Counted from the stretch's first letter, positions 38,701 through 49,667 are shown. The stretch: 64,000 bases of DNA from Clostridium fermenticellae (GCF_003600355.1 NZ_CP032416.1:2066183-2130182), one strand, 5' to 3'. The notes: generated by a model not told the origin, from the letters alone. Translations and numbers: made by a program.

Positions 38701-39456
38701 TGCATTATCAAAAAGGTATAGAACTTCGTTTAAGTATTTATCAAAGTAAGATTCATCACTTTTTTCAAATATTTCTATTTCATTTCCTTGAAATTTAAGG
38801 CGCTTAAAAATACTTTTATTTTTTTGTGTCTTTATTAAGTTATAGAGTGCATCGCATGTTATTATAAATATTATCAATCCACTAAATAGCAAGCTAATAC
38901 TCTTTGTTGTTATCTCCAGAAAACTTAAAAATTTAAATTGTATTAAACTACTGACAAAATTACACCATTTATCGAAAAAACAAATATGAAGAGCAAAAAT
39001 TATAAAGATTATACCTTTTAAGGTTATCCGAAAAATACTTTCTTCTGATATTTTTTGTTTAACTCTAAAGTTCGTTTGTGGTATTTTAGACACATCTATC
39101 TGATGTAATAATTGGTTAAGTATTTTTCCCTCTAATATTGATTCTTTGATGTTAGAAGTATTACTATCTTTTTTAACATCTGTTTCAGTATCATTTGAGC
39201 TACTATTATTGTTTTTATCTTCAATACTTTGCTGTTCAGTAGTTTCAAAATTTGCAAGTGAAATATGTAAAAAACTCAATTCTTTATGTTTATCTTTATA
39301 TGACTCAATAACACTGCTTTTTCCAGCACTATAAGCGCCAGAGACAGCAACATTTCTAATATCATTATTTTCAAATACAAAATTCAATGCATCATTATAT
39401 ATTCTCAGATCTACATCTTTAACTGGAGTAAGTTTTTCAAAATGTATCTGACTCAT
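35797..39456 (-). pseudogene. YobI-like P-loop NTPase, interrupted by in-frame TAA
   Basis: Reading from ATG 39456 gives 500 residues with Walker A SGAYSAGKSSVIESY (residues ~40), two membrane segments (~150-210), and a Walker B-like ADVIVFEDMDRYN. TAA at 37954-37956 follows ITELE; the same frame continues with KKSELNNKKIRELI and 680 more residues to the stop at 35797. Without the stop the protein would have about 1,219 residues, close to full-length YobI-type proteins (about 1,200). The coiled-coil-like context fits a glutamine, so CAA-to-TAA is the likely lesion. YobI/KAP-type NTPases are membrane-associated and often sit in defence islands. Two-protein expression remains possible, but no ribosome-binding site precedes the second part's first ATG (37836). 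Confidence 0.85.
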
Positions 39457-40704
39457 TTCCGTCCCCCATTAATTAAAGTAACTATAACATACATTAATTT
39501 CATTATGTTAAGGTCCTATATAAAATTTAATAAATTTTTAAATATCACATATACATTAATATTGTTCTAATACTTAAAACATCGGAACAATATTTCATTG
39601 TATTGCAACAATGAATTTAATATAACACATCTGTACAATAAGATTATATATCTTAATTATACCACGTAAATCCATATTATTACCTATACTTACAAAATAA
39701 GCATTATTCTATACAAATACAAAGACAATTTATCTAGGGTGGACTTGCCTTGCTGCGAAACCTTATATGGACATGTCTTTTCAATGCTTGTACATGAAAG
39801 GTTTCTGCAGGGAGCATGTCTCACCCCTCTGCACTCTGCCGGGTACCCAAATAAAGGGCTAGTTAAAATCGTGTATTTCTTTGCTTTTAGAAGGTCCGGA
39901 TAAAGGAGGAACTTATAAAAGCTTAGAAATACTAGATAGGAACCTGTCCTTTTTGGGATGGCAGTTAAAGTGCCCAAATATATAAAATGTGAATTATATG
40001 TAATACCAATTTTACTTGAGTAAGAGTTTAGCTTCTTTTATAACCCAGAACCTATATCTAGTTTAGTTGAACTTAATAAATCAGGATTTATTTTTTATCA
40101 TATGATATTTTAATAATTTGTAAGATTGGTGTTATATATTATTATAAGAGCGGAATTTACTTTATTATGATGTGATTTACTGAATAGAATATTATGTTTG
40201 CCTTTGGACTAGCTATTTTTTTGAACGTAGTGAAAAATAATAGCTAGTCCAAAGCTTCCTTGCGACTGAAAGAAGCCCATTATAGGACTTCGAAGGATTA
40301 CTGCCTGGGTTTTAGGGGCGGAGCATCCCATTAAATTTTCGTCTATGGCCTAGCTTTTATTCTGAGTATGCGAAGAGTTAAAGCTTGGCCATAGCTTCGT
40401 AATATAACTTAGTCTCTACGCTCCCAATCAAATTTCTACTTCTAAATAAAATATCAAAAGGGCGAATATCTAAAGATTCCTTCTTTCTATTTCGAGCAAC
40501 TTTATATTATTTTCAAGTAAAATAACTTCAGTGTTAAGTAAATTTGTACTTATTATCAGCTAATAACAACTTTTTATAATAAATGGCATTAAAACTAGCA
40601 TTTATCTTATATATAATAATATATTTGCTTTCAAGTAATCAGTCTCTTGTGTTAAGTAAAAGTTACTTTGTTTCAAGTAGATTGAAGATATTGTCAATAA
40701 CACC
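39457..40704. repeat. non-coding repeat-rich region right of the YobI-like gene
   Basis: 40248-40390 is the inverted counterpart of 34857-34999. A strong hairpin, GGACTAGCTATT / AATAGCTAGTCC, lies at 40206-40251. The segment 39715-39980 holds further short hairpins but no ORF with a ribosome-binding site. 40430-40704 is plain AT-rich sequence. Confidence 0.6.
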
Positions 40705-41109
40705 CTACCTATCACTATAGACTTCATAAAGATCTATTATATCGTCTAGAAAACCAAACATTCTTTTAGCTTTGTCGCTTAGTTCATATTCTTCCGGTGC
40801 ATTATTAGATACTGCAACTTCACGGTTATTGTCTGATTCTGCACGCTTATAATCTATTAATTCTTCAAGCTTTATATTAAAAGTTGCAATAATCTTATCT
40901 ACATGTTTTTTGAGATTTGTATTATTATCTATTTCGCCTTTAATTAATTTATCAATAGTTGGTCTTGATATATCCGCTAATTTTGAAACTGATGATTTAG
41001 TATAGCCATTATCTCTAATAAATTGAAGGAGATTAGCACCTATTTTATATCTATTGTCATAAATATATGATATCAATTGCTTTTCAGTATATTTTTTTAT
41101 TAATTTCAT
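40705..41109 (-). CDS. helix-turn-helix (XRE-type) regulator
   Basis: 134 residues from ATG 41109 (GGGAGGT lies 8 bases upstream; an ATG at 41124 is too early). The helix-turn-helix is NGYTKSSVSKLADISRPTID followed by KLIKGEIDNNTNLKKHVDKI. The rest is charged and helical. It stands just downstream of hsdR, separated by a terminator, so it may be an independent regulator of the restriction operon or an antitoxin-like protein (inference). Confidence 0.75.
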   Translation of the reverse strand: MKLIKKYTEKQLISYIYDNRYKIGANLLQFIRDNGYTKSSVSKLADISRPTIDKLIKGEIDNNTNLKKHVDKIIATFNIKLEELIDYKRAESDNNREVAVSNNAPEEYELSDKAKRMFGFLDDIIDLYEVYSDR

Positions 41110-41143
41110 ACTATTACCTCCCATGACTTACATGTCAGCATTG

Positions 41144-41192
41144 TAAAAAAGATACATATGTAAAAATAGCCTTTACATATGTATCTTTTTTA
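41144..41192. terminator. terminator after hsdR
   Basis: AAAAAAGATACATATGTAAA pairs with TTTACATATGTATCTTTTTT (about 41145-41165 / 41171-41191), with T-runs on both strands. Confidence 0.85.
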
Positions 41193-41219
41193 TTCTTTAT
41201 AACCTACAAAATTATGATA

Positions 41220-44200
41220 CTAAGCTATATTATTATCAAAAATATTACTTGCCTGTTTCATTACAATTTTAATTGTATTTTCAAGATCTTCTGAATCCTT
41301 TATACCATTTCTCTTAAGCAGCCTTTTTACTGTTGACCTTATACTTGCCTGAACATCTTCTCTGTTTGTCCAATCAACAGCATTTTGAGTTTTCTCTCTT
41401 ATTATCCTAACTAAGTTCTTTGCTATCTCTTTTGTCTTTTCATCCTGCAAAATAGCTTCATGGCCTTGTTTTACAATATCATAAAATGCTATTTCTTCAT
41501 CCGTCATATCCATCTGTGCTGCTCTTTTATCTTCCTTTTGCATTTCCTTTGCCATATCCACTAAGTTTTTAATAATTTCAGCTGAAGTTAGTGCCCTATT
41601 GTGATACTGATTTATCATGTTTTCAAGCATATCCTTAAATGATTTATATTTAACTTCATTTTTCTTTTGCTTAACTTTTATTTCATCATTTAATAACTTT
41701 CTCAAAAGCTCAATTTGAAGATTTTCATTTTCCCTGCCGCTCATTTTATCCAAAAACTCTTCATTTAAAATTGATAAATCGGGATTTTTTAGGCCAGCCT
41801 CTGCAAATATATCTATAGGTTTTTCTGCTGCTCCTACACCTTCTGATACTATTTGTTTTATTGCCGTATCCAGTTCTTCCATAGTTTGACCTTTTGGTGG
41901 CGTATATTTAACCACATTATTTCTAACAGCAAGCATAAATGCTATATCACTTCTAAAAGCATTGCTTCTTTCATCATGAGCAACTAGTGCATATGCCTTT
42001 TTTAATTCTGCACTATGTTTCAAGAATCTCATTTTCACTTCTTCTGAATAGTTTATTATATCCATACCTTTTTTTAGTAAATTTAGTTTCTTATCTGGCT
42101 CCTGGTTTTCCCAGTTGGATATTAATAACTTGTGAAAAAATGCTTTACAAATATCATGCTTTTCTTTCATTAACCTAAGTGCTTTATCTATTGGAAAAGC
42201 AGCGGCCTCATTTCCACCTGTACTTTGTGTATAATGCTCTAAAGCCTTCTTTAAATCCTCAGCTATTCCTATAAAATCTACTACTAATCCTGCTGGTTTA
42301 TCTTTAAATACCCTATTTACTCTAGCAATAGTCTGCATTAGGTTGTGACCTTTCATTGGCTTGTCTATATACATAGTATGGACCGGAGGAGCATCAAAGC
42401 CAGTTAACCACATATCTCTAACAATAACTAATTTTAAAGGATCATCAGGGTCTTTCATCCTTCCTTCTATTTCTTTCATCTGTGTTTTACTTAAAAGATG
42501 CGGTGCAAAATTTTCAGGATCTTTTGATACGTTGCCAGACATTATTATTTTTATAGCACCCTTATCTATATCATCAGAGTGCCACGCGGGTCTTAATTTT
42601 ATTATTTTATCATATAAATCAACGCAAATCCTTCTACTCATGCAAACTATCATGCCTTTTCCATCTAGGGTTTCCAGTCTCTTTTCAAAATGATCTACAA
42701 TCTCTTTTGCTATTATATCCAATCTTTCAGAAGTGCCTACTAATGCTTCCAGAGCTGCCCATTTAGATTTTAATTTATTTTTTGTGTTCTCTTCTTCATT
42801 TTCAGTTACTTCTTCAAAATTCATATCAATATCGTTGTTTTCAAGTTTTAATTTAACTACCTTGGACTCATAAAAAATTGGCACAGTAGCATTATCCAAA
42901 ACTGCCTGTTTCATATCATAAACAGAAATATAATCGCCAAACACTTGAAGTGTTGATTTATCCTCAAAATCTATTGGCGTACCTGTGAAACCAATATAAC
43001 TAGCACTTGGAAGTCCCTGTCTTATATTTTTAGCAAAACCGTCTAAAAAATCATAATTGCTTCTATGTGCCTCATCACACATAACAATTATATTGCTTCT
43101 ATCTGACAATAGTGGATACTCGCTGCCCCTTGTTATAGCTTTCTTCATCTTCCTATTTACATCTAATCCTTCTATATTTTCTTTATCCGTTTGGAACTTC
43201 TGAATAGTTGTAAATATAATTCCACCAGCTGCAAGAGTATGTATTTTTTCTTTTAAATCTTCTACACTATCTGCCTGTACAGGATAAGGTATCAGATCAT
43301 TTGCATTGCAGAAAGTTTCGTATAATTGATCGTCAAGATCATTTCTATCAGTTATAACTACTATAGTTGGATTATTTAATGCTTTTTCCCTAATAACCTT
43401 TCCTGTATAAAAGACCATAGACAAGCTTTTACCTGACCCTTGAGTATGCCAGTAAGTTCCTATCTTTCTATCTCCATTTTCACCTGCAGCTCTTAAAGTT
43501 TCTCTAATAGCATCACTTACACCATAATACTGATGGTACATAGCTATTTTCTTTACAATTATTTTTTTCTTTTCTTTCTTATCTGAAACTATTCTCTTTT
43601 TCTTCTTTTTATTTTTGACTACAGCACTTCCATTTTCAAAAGTAATAAAGTTTCTTATAATATCAAGCAATCTTTCTTTATCAAACATACCTTTTATAAG
43701 TACTTCCAGCTCTGTTTTTTCTTTTTCTATGTTTCCAGTATCAATACATTTCCATGCAGAATATCTTTCAAAATTTGCAGTTAAGGTACCTGCCTTTGCC
43801 TCTGTAGAATCAGAAACAACACATATTTCATTATAATAAAATATATCTGGTATATTTTTTTTATAAAGATTAATCTGCCTGTAAGCTCCTTCTATAGTTG
43901 CATTTTCATCCAGCGGATTTTTAAGTTCAAACAAACCTATAGGTAATCCATTAACATATACAAGGATATCTGGAATTCTAGGAGTATTAGGTCCCTTTAT
44001 AGTTACTTGATTGCAGACAATAAAAGAGTTATTTTCTGGCTTGATATAGTCAAATACATTAACTATATCCCCCACTTCTTCTCCGCTTTTATCATTATAG
44101 GTAACCTTTACACCTTCTCTAATTAATTTATGGATATCCTTATTATTATTTTCTATTGTAGGATAGTTAAAAGTTTTTAAGGCTTCATAAGCTTCTTGTA

Positions 44201-44393
44201 TACATTCACTTTTAACATTAGGATTAATTTTCTTTAAACTATCCATTAGAACTTTATTTAAAACTACTTCTGTAGTATCTTTTCTATCTTCAGCAGATAT
44301 TTTGCTGCCGTGAATATAATCATAACCCAAGTCTTTAAACCACTTAATAGCTGCTTGTTCCACTAGAGATTCAAACTGAGAGTTAATAGCCAT
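41220..44393 (-). CDS. hsdR: type I restriction endonuclease subunit R
   Basis: 1,057 residues from ATG 44393 (AAGGAG upstream; a GTG at 44402 lies inside that site). The N-terminal PD-(D/E)xK nuclease has [19 protein letters not shown] (about residues 155-175). The SF2 motor carries [40 protein letters not shown] and [21 protein letters not shown] is motif VI. It cuts and translocates DNA that lacks the cognate methylation, in complex with HsdM and HsdS. It is the last gene of the hsdMS-fic-STAS-STAS-hsdR group, 258 bases after the second STAS-like gene. Confidence 0.95.
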   Translation of the reverse strand: MAINSQFESLVEQAAIKWFKDLGYDYIHGSKISAEDRKDTTEVVLNKVLMDSLKKINPNVKSECIQEAYEALKTFNYPTIENNNKDIHKLIREGVKVTYNDKSGEEVGDIVNVFDYIKPENNSFIVCNQVTIKGPNTPRIPDILVYVNGLPIGLFELKNPLDENATIEGAYRQINLYKKNIPDIFYYNEICVVSDSTEAKAGTLTANFERYSAWKCIDTGNIEKEKTELEVLIKGMFDKERLLDIIRNFITFENGSAVVKNKKKKKRIVSDKKEKKKIIVKKIAMYHQYYGVSDAIRETLRAAGENGDRKIGTYWHTQGSGKSLSMVFYTGKVIREKALNNPTIVVITDRNDLDDQLYETFCNANDLIPYPVQADSVEDLKEKIHTLAAGGIIFTTIQKFQTDKENIEGLDVNRKMKKAITRGSEYPLLSDRSNIIVMCDEAHRSNYDFLDGFAKNIRQGLPSASYIGFTGTPIDFEDKSTLQVFGDYISVYDMKQAVLDNATVPIFYESKVVKLKLENNDIDMNFEEVTENEEENTKNKLKSKWAALEALVGTSERLDIIAKEIVDHFEKRLETLDGKGMIVCMSRRICVDLYDKIIKLRPAWHSDDIDKGAIKIIMSGNVSKDPENFAPHLLSKTQMKEIEGRMKDPDDPLKLVIVRDMWLTGFDAPPVHTMYIDKPMKGHNLMQTIARVNRVFKDKPAGLVVDFIGIAEDLKKALEHYTQSTGGNEAAAFPIDKALRLMKEKHDICKAFFHKLLISNWENQEPDKKLNLLKKGMDIINYSEEVKMRFLKHSAELKKAYALVAHDERSNAFRSDIAFMLAVRNNVVKYTPPKGQTMEELDTAIKQIVSEGVGAAEKPIDIFAEAGLKNPDLSILNEEFLDKMSGRENENLQIELLRKLLNDEIKVKQKKNEVKYKSFKDMLENMINQYHNRALTSAEIIKNLVDMAKEMQKEDKRAAQMDMTDEEIAFYDIVKQGHEAILQDEKTKEIAKNLVRIIREKTQNAVDWTNREDVQASIRSTVKRLLKRNGIKDSEDLENTIKIVMKQASNIFDNNIA

Positions 44394-44651
44394 TTTTGCC
44401 ACTCCTTATCACTTTATGTTTATATATTATAACTTTACCATACTTTTCTAAGGAAGTATGACTTTTATCTATTGTTTCTAATCCACTTTTCTATTTTTGA
44501 AGTATCATTACATAATTAACTATAATATTCAACAACTAATTTATTATCTTCCTGTATTCTAACTTTAATCACGTGCAAAATATACATTAATACCATCAAT
44601 GCTCTTAAAATCTTTATCATCTGATGGCAACTTTATCACTCCTAAATATCT

Positions 44652-44996
44652 TTACTCTTCAGAATTTTTTATTACTTCCAATATTTTCTTTTCAATTTCT
44701 TTATTAGGCTTGTATTTTTCTACTGCATTCTTATATGAACTTTCATAAGTACTTTGTCCTAAAGGTGAAAGGTTAATTAATGATATTTTTTCATTGTATT
44801 TGTCTGGACCAAATGCTGAAATAATATATCCTGTACTAAAATTAAAGAATAAAGTTGTAAATTTAGTTATTCCAGAAAAATCCAATACCATCTTATCATC
44901 ATTAGAAAAACATTCTTCAATTTTTTTTCTTAATATAAGTGCTTTTTCTTGAGAAAATGCATTTTTAATAAATTCATTTACAATAATAGTTTTCAC
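44652..44996 (-). CDS. STAS-like (DUF4325-type) protein
   Basis: 114 residues; the start is GTG at 44996 with AGGAGG 7 bases upstream. The pattern MVLDFSGITKFTTLFFNFSTGYI matches STAS-like DUF4325 domains: a beta strand, D-F-S-x-I, then helix. Such proteins resemble anti-sigma antagonists and are found in bacterial immune and restriction loci. It follows a related, shorter STAS-like gene, inside the hsd operon. Role unknown; regulation of the Fic protein or of restriction is possible. Confidence 0.7.
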   Translation of the reverse strand: MKTIIVNEFIKNAFSQEKALILRKKIEECFSNDDKMVLDFSGITKFTTLFFNFSTGYIISAFGPDKYNEKISLINLSPLGQSTYESSYKNAVEKYKPNKEIEKKILEVIKNSEE

Positions 44997-45022
44997 TCTT
45001 ATACCTCCTGATTATTCTCCTA

Positions 45023-45316
45023 CTATGTATATATGATTCCAACTTGTTTCATAAATTTAAAAATTGGATTATTAGTTTCATTTTGAAACTTAAATTTCAC
45101 ATATTTATTTTTTATTTTTGCATAAACACACAATGTTCCTATAATTACTGCTACTGCTGCATTTATAAATTTTGATTCAGTAAAATTTAAAACTAATTTT
45201 TCATAATCTCCTAATAAAAAATCATTCTGTATTTTTATTAACTTTGAAATATCAATAGGATTAATATTATAATTAATTTCTACAACTAATTTTTTATCAA
45301 TAGCAGGCACCTTCAT
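45023..45316 (-). CDS. small STAS-like protein
   Basis: 97 residues. LVLNFTESKFINAAVAVIIGTLC parallels the strand-helix core of the neighbouring STAS-like protein (LDFSGITKFTTLFFNF), so the two are probably distant duplicates or a heterodimer. The ribosome-binding site before ATG 45316 is weak (TTAAAGAA), and the gene lies 31 bases after fic, which suggests coupling. Confidence 0.6.
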   Translation of the reverse strand: MKVPAIDKKLVVEINYNINPIDISKLIKIQNDFLLGDYEKLVLNFTESKFINAAVAVIIGTLCVYAKIKNKYVKFKFQNETNNPIFKFMKQVGIIYT

Positions 45317-45347
45317 TTCTTTAAAAAATTACTTTATTCACTAAATT

Positions 45348-46052
45348 TTAATATCTCTCCAAACAATTACTATATAAAAATTCAAATATATTATTAGCTT
45401 CTCTTGTGTTATAGAATTCAACCATTAGAATATTAAACTGCAATCTATTCTTTGCTTTTATATTAAATATTCCTTGGCCATTTGATATTAAAATCATATT
45501 AGATACCAGCCTAGAAGTCCTTTTGTTGCCATCATAATAAAATTGATTTAAAGCTCCCCATAAAAATATCTCAAAAGCTAATTCAGTTTTACTTTTACAC
45601 CTTTCAATTAATTGAGGTAATTCATTTTTAAATATACTTTCCAATTCTTCAGCTTTAGGTGGAATAAAATCTGTTCCTCCTATTCTAACCTGGCCATTTC
45701 TGAATGCACCGCTAATTAAAGCTTCATCCTTAGCAACAATTTCGTTAAATTTATTAAATATTGTATAAAGTGAAGAAACATCTATATATGTATCATTTTT
45801 ATAAATTAAATCAAATAAATAATTCCACGCATTCCTAATGTTAAAGATCTGCTGCTCATCACTTACTTTATGACCACCTATAGTGATTCCATCAAGTAAC
45901 GTTTCTACTTCAGGGTAAGTAAATGGATTTCCTTCTAAACTGGCCATATTGAATACAACATCTGGTAATAGTTTCTTCACTAAAAATATCAATTTTTTTG
46001 TATCTAATGCAGGAACTATGTCCCCATAAGACTTGTTTCTACTAAATAACAT
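45348..46052 (-). CDS. Fic-domain protein with altered active-site His
   Basis: 234 residues. The Fic core motif reads LNQFYYDGNKRTSRL (residues 168-182): DGNKR is intact but the first histidine of HxFx(D/E)GN(K/G)R is Asn169. An N-terminal segment MASLEGNPFTYPEV resembles the auto-inhibitory helix of Fic proteins. Fic enzymes AMPylate targets using that His, so this one may lack classical AMPylation or use other chemistry. It sits between hsdS and two STAS-like genes within a type I restriction operon, a position known for Fic/Rlo-type accessory genes. Confidence 0.85.
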   Translation of the reverse strand: MLFSRNKSYGDIVPALDTKKLIFLVKKLLPDVVFNMASLEGNPFTYPEVETLLDGITIGGHKVSDEQQIFNIRNAWNYLFDLIYKNDTYIDVSSLYTIFNKFNEIVAKDEALISGAFRNGQVRIGGTDFIPPKAEELESIFKNELPQLIERCKSKTELAFEIFLWGALNQFYYDGNKRTSRLVSNMILISNGQGIFNIKAKNRLQFNILMVEFYNTREANNIFEFLYSNCLERY

Positions 46053-46154
46053 GACATACCACTCCCCATAAATTATTTTTTTCTATTCCTATTTAATTCA
46101 TATATATTCCACTAATGTTTATTTATAGCAAGTTGCACCTTTCCAGTATTGCTA

Positions 46155-47387
46155 TTAATCATTTAATCTTATTTTTCCTGAAATTAGTTTTGGTAGTAAT
46201 GTATCTCTTGTTTCATTCAATTCTTCATTTTGGTTAATATTAATTAACATCTTTCTAAATATTGAATCTACCTTATTATAAAAATCCTCTATATATTTTT
46301 CTGAAGGTACTACAATCTTTATCTTAGAAAATGCTGTTTTATTAATAATAGGAACTGCACTCCCTGATGCCATATTTTTAAAGTCATCTTTCATATTCTT
46401 TAAACATATGTACACATAAGGATAATACTTATAATTATTTAATGTTAATGTATTAATTTGCTGATTAGTAAAACCTTCATCATCATTCAGATACACTTCA
46501 CCTAAATCTGATCCTATACATGAAACCCCTATACTGTATTTATAATGCATATTTTTTTTCATCTTTTCATAACCTTCATTTGATAATCCTCTTTCACTCT
46601 TGGTTATAAAAATATTTCCATTAATATCTTTTGGTGTTATGAACTTATATTCTTTTCCAAAATGCTCTGGATTGTTCTTTGACGGTGTTTTCCCAGTTAC
46701 GATATTTCCTAACTTAGAAAGCTCTAGTATCTTCCACCCCTTAGGTATCATTCCCAATTCGCTTTCTTCAAAACCGACCTCTTTAAAAGGTTCAAAGTCA
46801 ACAAACCAGGATTTAAAAATAGCCTGTGCCATTTCTTCTAAAGTTTTATTCATTTCATTGTTGAGTTCAATTTTGTCATCAAAGGATGAAAGTATTGACA
46901 CAATTTTGTTTTGCTCAAATTTATTTGGTAAATAAATTTCAATATTTTTAACATTATATATTGGTAACTTTCCTTGTGCTGATCCAACTATTCCCTTATT
47001 TATTTCATTTTGTCCGTAAATTGAGTTAAGGTAATAAAACAAATACTTACTACTAATTTGATTATTACAAACTATCTTTACCGCATTTTCTGTTAAGTTA
47101 GAACCATCCCATCTTTTATCAACATAAAAAACCATACCTATTGTATTTCCTACTATAGCCACGCAAACATCATCTTTATTTACAATATACCTTGAAATTT
47201 TCTTATACACATTTTCTGCAATGTACATAATATTATCTTCATTTATCCTATTGCCATATATATCAACTAATCTTATGTATGGATGGATAGTTTTTTTATT
47301 TAACAGCGTAGCTCCTTTAGGTAATCTTTTACCTCCCCTCACCTCGCAAATATCACCTATCTTATATTTAATCCAACTATTCTCCAT
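46155..47387 (-). CDS. hsdS: type I restriction specificity subunit S
   Basis: 410 residues from ATG 47387, overlapping the end of hsdM by 11 bases. Two target-recognition domains are separated by a conserved helix (residues ~160-200, KIVSILSSFDDKIELNNEMN), and a second helix lies at the C-terminus (YNKVDSIFRKMLININQNEE). Each domain reads half of a bipartite DNA site. It joins HsdM for methylation and HsdR for cleavage. Confidence 0.93.
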   Translation of the reverse strand: MENSWIKYKIGDICEVRGGKRLPKGATLLNKKTIHPYIRLVDIYGNRINEDNIMYIAENVYKKISRYIVNKDDVCVAIVGNTIGMVFYVDKRWDGSNLTENAVKIVCNNQISSKYLFYYLNSIYGQNEINKGIVGSAQGKLPIYNVKNIEIYLPNKFEQNKIVSILSSFDDKIELNNEMNKTLEEMAQAIFKSWFVDFEPFKEVGFEESELGMIPKGWKILELSKLGNIVTGKTPSKNNPEHFGKEYKFITPKDINGNIFITKSERGLSNEGYEKMKKNMHYKYSIGVSCIGSDLGEVYLNDDEGFTNQQINTLTLNNYKYYPYVYICLKNMKDDFKNMASGSAVPIINKTAFSKIKIVVPSEKYIEDFYNKVDSIFRKMLININQNEELNETRDTLLPKLISGKIRLND

Positions 47388-48927
47388 ACCCAAGTTCCTC
47401 CAAGTTCTTCTTTATAACTTCATCCAACTTTAAACTTTCCTTCATCTGAGCATAAAGTTTTTCCGTTAACTCTGTCATTTTTTCTTCAAAAGGAATTCCA
47501 TCATCCTCTGCTTCTTCAATACCAACATATCTTCCAGGTGCTAGTACATAGTCATTTTCAGCTATGGTGTCTCTATCTACTTCTGCACAGAAACCTTGTA
47601 TATCTTCATAATCCTTACCTTTTCTCCAGTTATGATATATATCTGCTATCTTTTTAATATCCTCATCCGTTAGTTTTCTTAAAACCCTATCAAGCATTGT
47701 CCCCATTTTTCTCGCATCTATAAATAACACTTTATTTGTAGTTCTTCCTTTTCTCATAAACCAAAGGCAAGCTGGAATCTGTGTCGTAAAGAATAATTGA
47801 GGAGGCAGCGCCACCATACAATCTACTACATTTCCCTTATCTATCATACCTTTTCTTATTTCAAGATTTGCACTTTGTGATGTAGTCATGGAACCATTGG
47901 CAAGTACTATACCAGCTGCACCTTCACTGTCTAAATGATATAAAAAATTTTGCAGCCAGGTATAGTTTGCATCATTTTCCGGTGCTAGTCCATAGACCCA
48001 CCTAGCGTCACCTTTTGTCCTATCTGCTCCCCACAACTTATCATTAAAAGGTGGATTTGCTAAAACATACTGTGCCCTTAAATCCTTAAATTGATCATCT
48101 ATATATGTATTTCCATACCTAATATCACCGCTTAATCCTCTAATTGCAAGGTTCATTTTGCAAAGTTTAAGTGTGGTAGGATTTGATTCCTGTCCATAAA
48201 TAGAAATGTTTTTTCTCTGGCCTTTATGTGCCTGAAGAAATTTCATGCTCTGAACAAACATACCACCTGAACCACAACAGCCATCGTAGACCCTACCATT
48301 TAAAGGTTCTATCATTTCTACAAGTAGTCTAACAACAGAATCAGGTGTAAAGAATTCTCCGCCGCCTTTTCCTTCCTGCTGTGCAAATTTTCCTAAGAAA
48401 TATTCATACACCCTTCCTAAAATGTCCATTTCATCATTTTTATTGTACAATTCAATACTTCCTATAGTTTTAACAATTTCTCCCAAAGTATGTGAATCAA
48501 GTGGAGCTCTTGTGTATACCTTATTAAGTACACCTTTTAATTGCTTTGGATTTTCTTTTTCTATAAGTTCCATGGCATTATCTATTATTTTACCAATATC
48601 AGATTGAGTTGCATTTTTTAGTATATAACTAAATCTTGCTTCCTCTGGAACATAAAAAATATTTTGAGATGTATATTCATCTTTATCTTCTGATATTTCA
48701 ATTCTTTCCTCTTCATCAGTACAATAATACTCATGATTGTTAGGATCTTTAACCATTTCCCCTAATTCTTTATGCCTATCTTCGAATGAATCAGAAATGT
48801 ATTTTAAAAATATAAGTCCTAAAACAATGTGCTTATATTCTGCACTTTCCATATTATTTCTTAATCTATCGCACGTTGACCATAGTTTTGCTGCAAAGTC
48901 CAATGAACCATCATTTGTTTGTGCCAC
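47377..48927 (-). CDS. hsdM: type I DNA methyltransferase subunit M
   Basis: 516 residues. The SAM motif is VYDGCCGSGGMFVQSMKF and the catalytic motif is VLANPPFNDKLWG (NPPF, N6-adenine methylase). The N-terminal helical domain is present (LWSTCDRLRNNMESAEYKHI). It is first in the operon, and its TAG stop overlaps hsdS. It methylates the HsdS-specified sites. Confidence 0.95.
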   Translation of the reverse strand: MAQTNDGSLDFAAKLWSTCDRLRNNMESAEYKHIVLGLIFLKYISDSFEDRHKELGEMVKDPNNHEYYCTDEEERIEISEDKDEYTSQNIFYVPEEARFSYILKNATQSDIGKIIDNAMELIEKENPKQLKGVLNKVYTRAPLDSHTLGEIVKTIGSIELYNKNDEMDILGRVYEYFLGKFAQQEGKGGGEFFTPDSVVRLLVEMIEPLNGRVYDGCCGSGGMFVQSMKFLQAHKGQRKNISIYGQESNPTTLKLCKMNLAIRGLSGDIRYGNTYIDDQFKDLRAQYVLANPPFNDKLWGADRTKGDARWVYGLAPENDANYTWLQNFLYHLDSEGAAGIVLANGSMTTSQSANLEIRKGMIDKGNVVDCMVALPPQLFFTTQIPACLWFMRKGRTTNKVLFIDARKMGTMLDRVLRKLTDEDIKKIADIYHNWRKGKDYEDIQGFCAEVDRDTIAENDYVLAPGRYVGIEEAEDDGIPFEEKMTELTEKLYAQMKESLKLDEVIKKNLEELGYGE

Positions 48928-49040
48928 TTTAATTTCCTCCTATTTTTAAGTCAATCTCTTAAATATATTTATATTTTATCATATTTTTTACTTTTCTTAC
49001 TCAGATGAATTACCTTTTTAGTCAACAAAGTTAAATAACT

Positions 49041-49107
49041 TCAATTATAAAATCCATGAGAGATACGACCTGTTCCTGGATAACTGAAGTCTGCCCATTT
49101 GCATCTA
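49041..49107 (-). pseudogene. relic of a DUF2922 gene
   Basis: These 67 bases match 56021-56087, inside the intact DUF2922 gene, with only about six differences. The flanking sequence has no similarity, so it is a fragment left by duplication or deletion upstream of hsdM. Confidence 0.8.
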
Positions 49108-49130
49108 TATATTTAAATGTTTACTTTAAA

Positions 49131-49159
49131 TAGACAAGTATATTTAAAAACATTATAAT
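49131..49159 (+). promoter_or_regulatory. promoter of the PBECR-like gene
   Basis: TAGACA (49131-49136), 17-base spacer, perfect TATAAT (49154-49159), 36 bases before the start codon. Confidence 0.7.
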
Positions 49160-49194
49160 TTATTTATGGTTGCTAAATTGAAAGGGTTAGTGTT

Positions 49195-49587
49195 ATGTGT
49201 ATTAAAAAGCTTAAAGATAATACGAATGAAGTTCAAGTTGTAGGAAACCTTGAACAAAAGTATATAAATATGGCTAATTCAAATGTACCTTCTGGAGAGG
49301 TTAGAATGAACCCAGGTGCTATTAAACATATAAAAAAGAAACATCCTGATGATTTTAAAAAATATTTTCAAAACATTCCTGAGATAATTGAAAGCCCTGA
49401 TTATGTAGGACAAAATCCTAAAAAAAAAGATAGTATAGAGTTAGTTAAAGTTATAGATGGAGATGTGTTAGTAGCAGTAAAATTAGATCCATCCGGCCAT
49501 CTTTATTTTTCCAGTATGTATTTGTTAGCACCTTCAAAAGTTCCTAAAAGATTGAAAAGTGGAAGATTGAAAAAAGTTAATCCATAA
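49195..49587 (+). CDS. PBECR-type nuclease-domain protein
   Basis: 130 residues. After a ~45-residue lead the pattern AIKHIKKKHPDDFKKYFQNI, IPEIIESPDYVGQNPKKKDS, IELVKVIDGDVLVAVKLDPSGHLYF and PKRLKSGRLK fits the phage Barnase-EndoU-ColicinE5/D-RelE-like (PBECR) fold: a His in the first helix, a central strand pair, a terminal basic patch. Such domains are RNases used in phage-encoded toxins and polyvalent proteins. It has its own promoter and a GAAAGGG site before ATG 49195, and is followed by a structured RNA. Family assignment is moderately sure; activity is inferred. Confidence 0.6.
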   Translation: MCIKKLKDNTNEVQVVGNLEQKYINMANSNVPSGEVRMNPGAIKHIKKKHPDDFKKYFQNIPEIIESPDYVGQNPKKKDSIELVKVIDGDVLVAVKLDPSGHLYFSSMYLLAPSKVPKRLKSGRLKKVNP

Positions 49588-49667
49588 AATTGATATTGAT
49601 AATTTATTTTTTATTGTGTATAATAAATTTGAAACAAGTTGAATATATTATTATAAAGGATTGTATG

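Noticed and set aside
39690-39977. 95-codon minus-strand frame right of the YobI-like gene
   Set aside because: Composition and lack of a ribosome-binding site fit repeat DNA; it overlaps structured repeats.
34572-40704. CRISPR array
   Set aside because: The repeats here are few, long, inverted and unevenly spaced; no regular direct-repeat/spacer pattern or cas gene was seen in the window.
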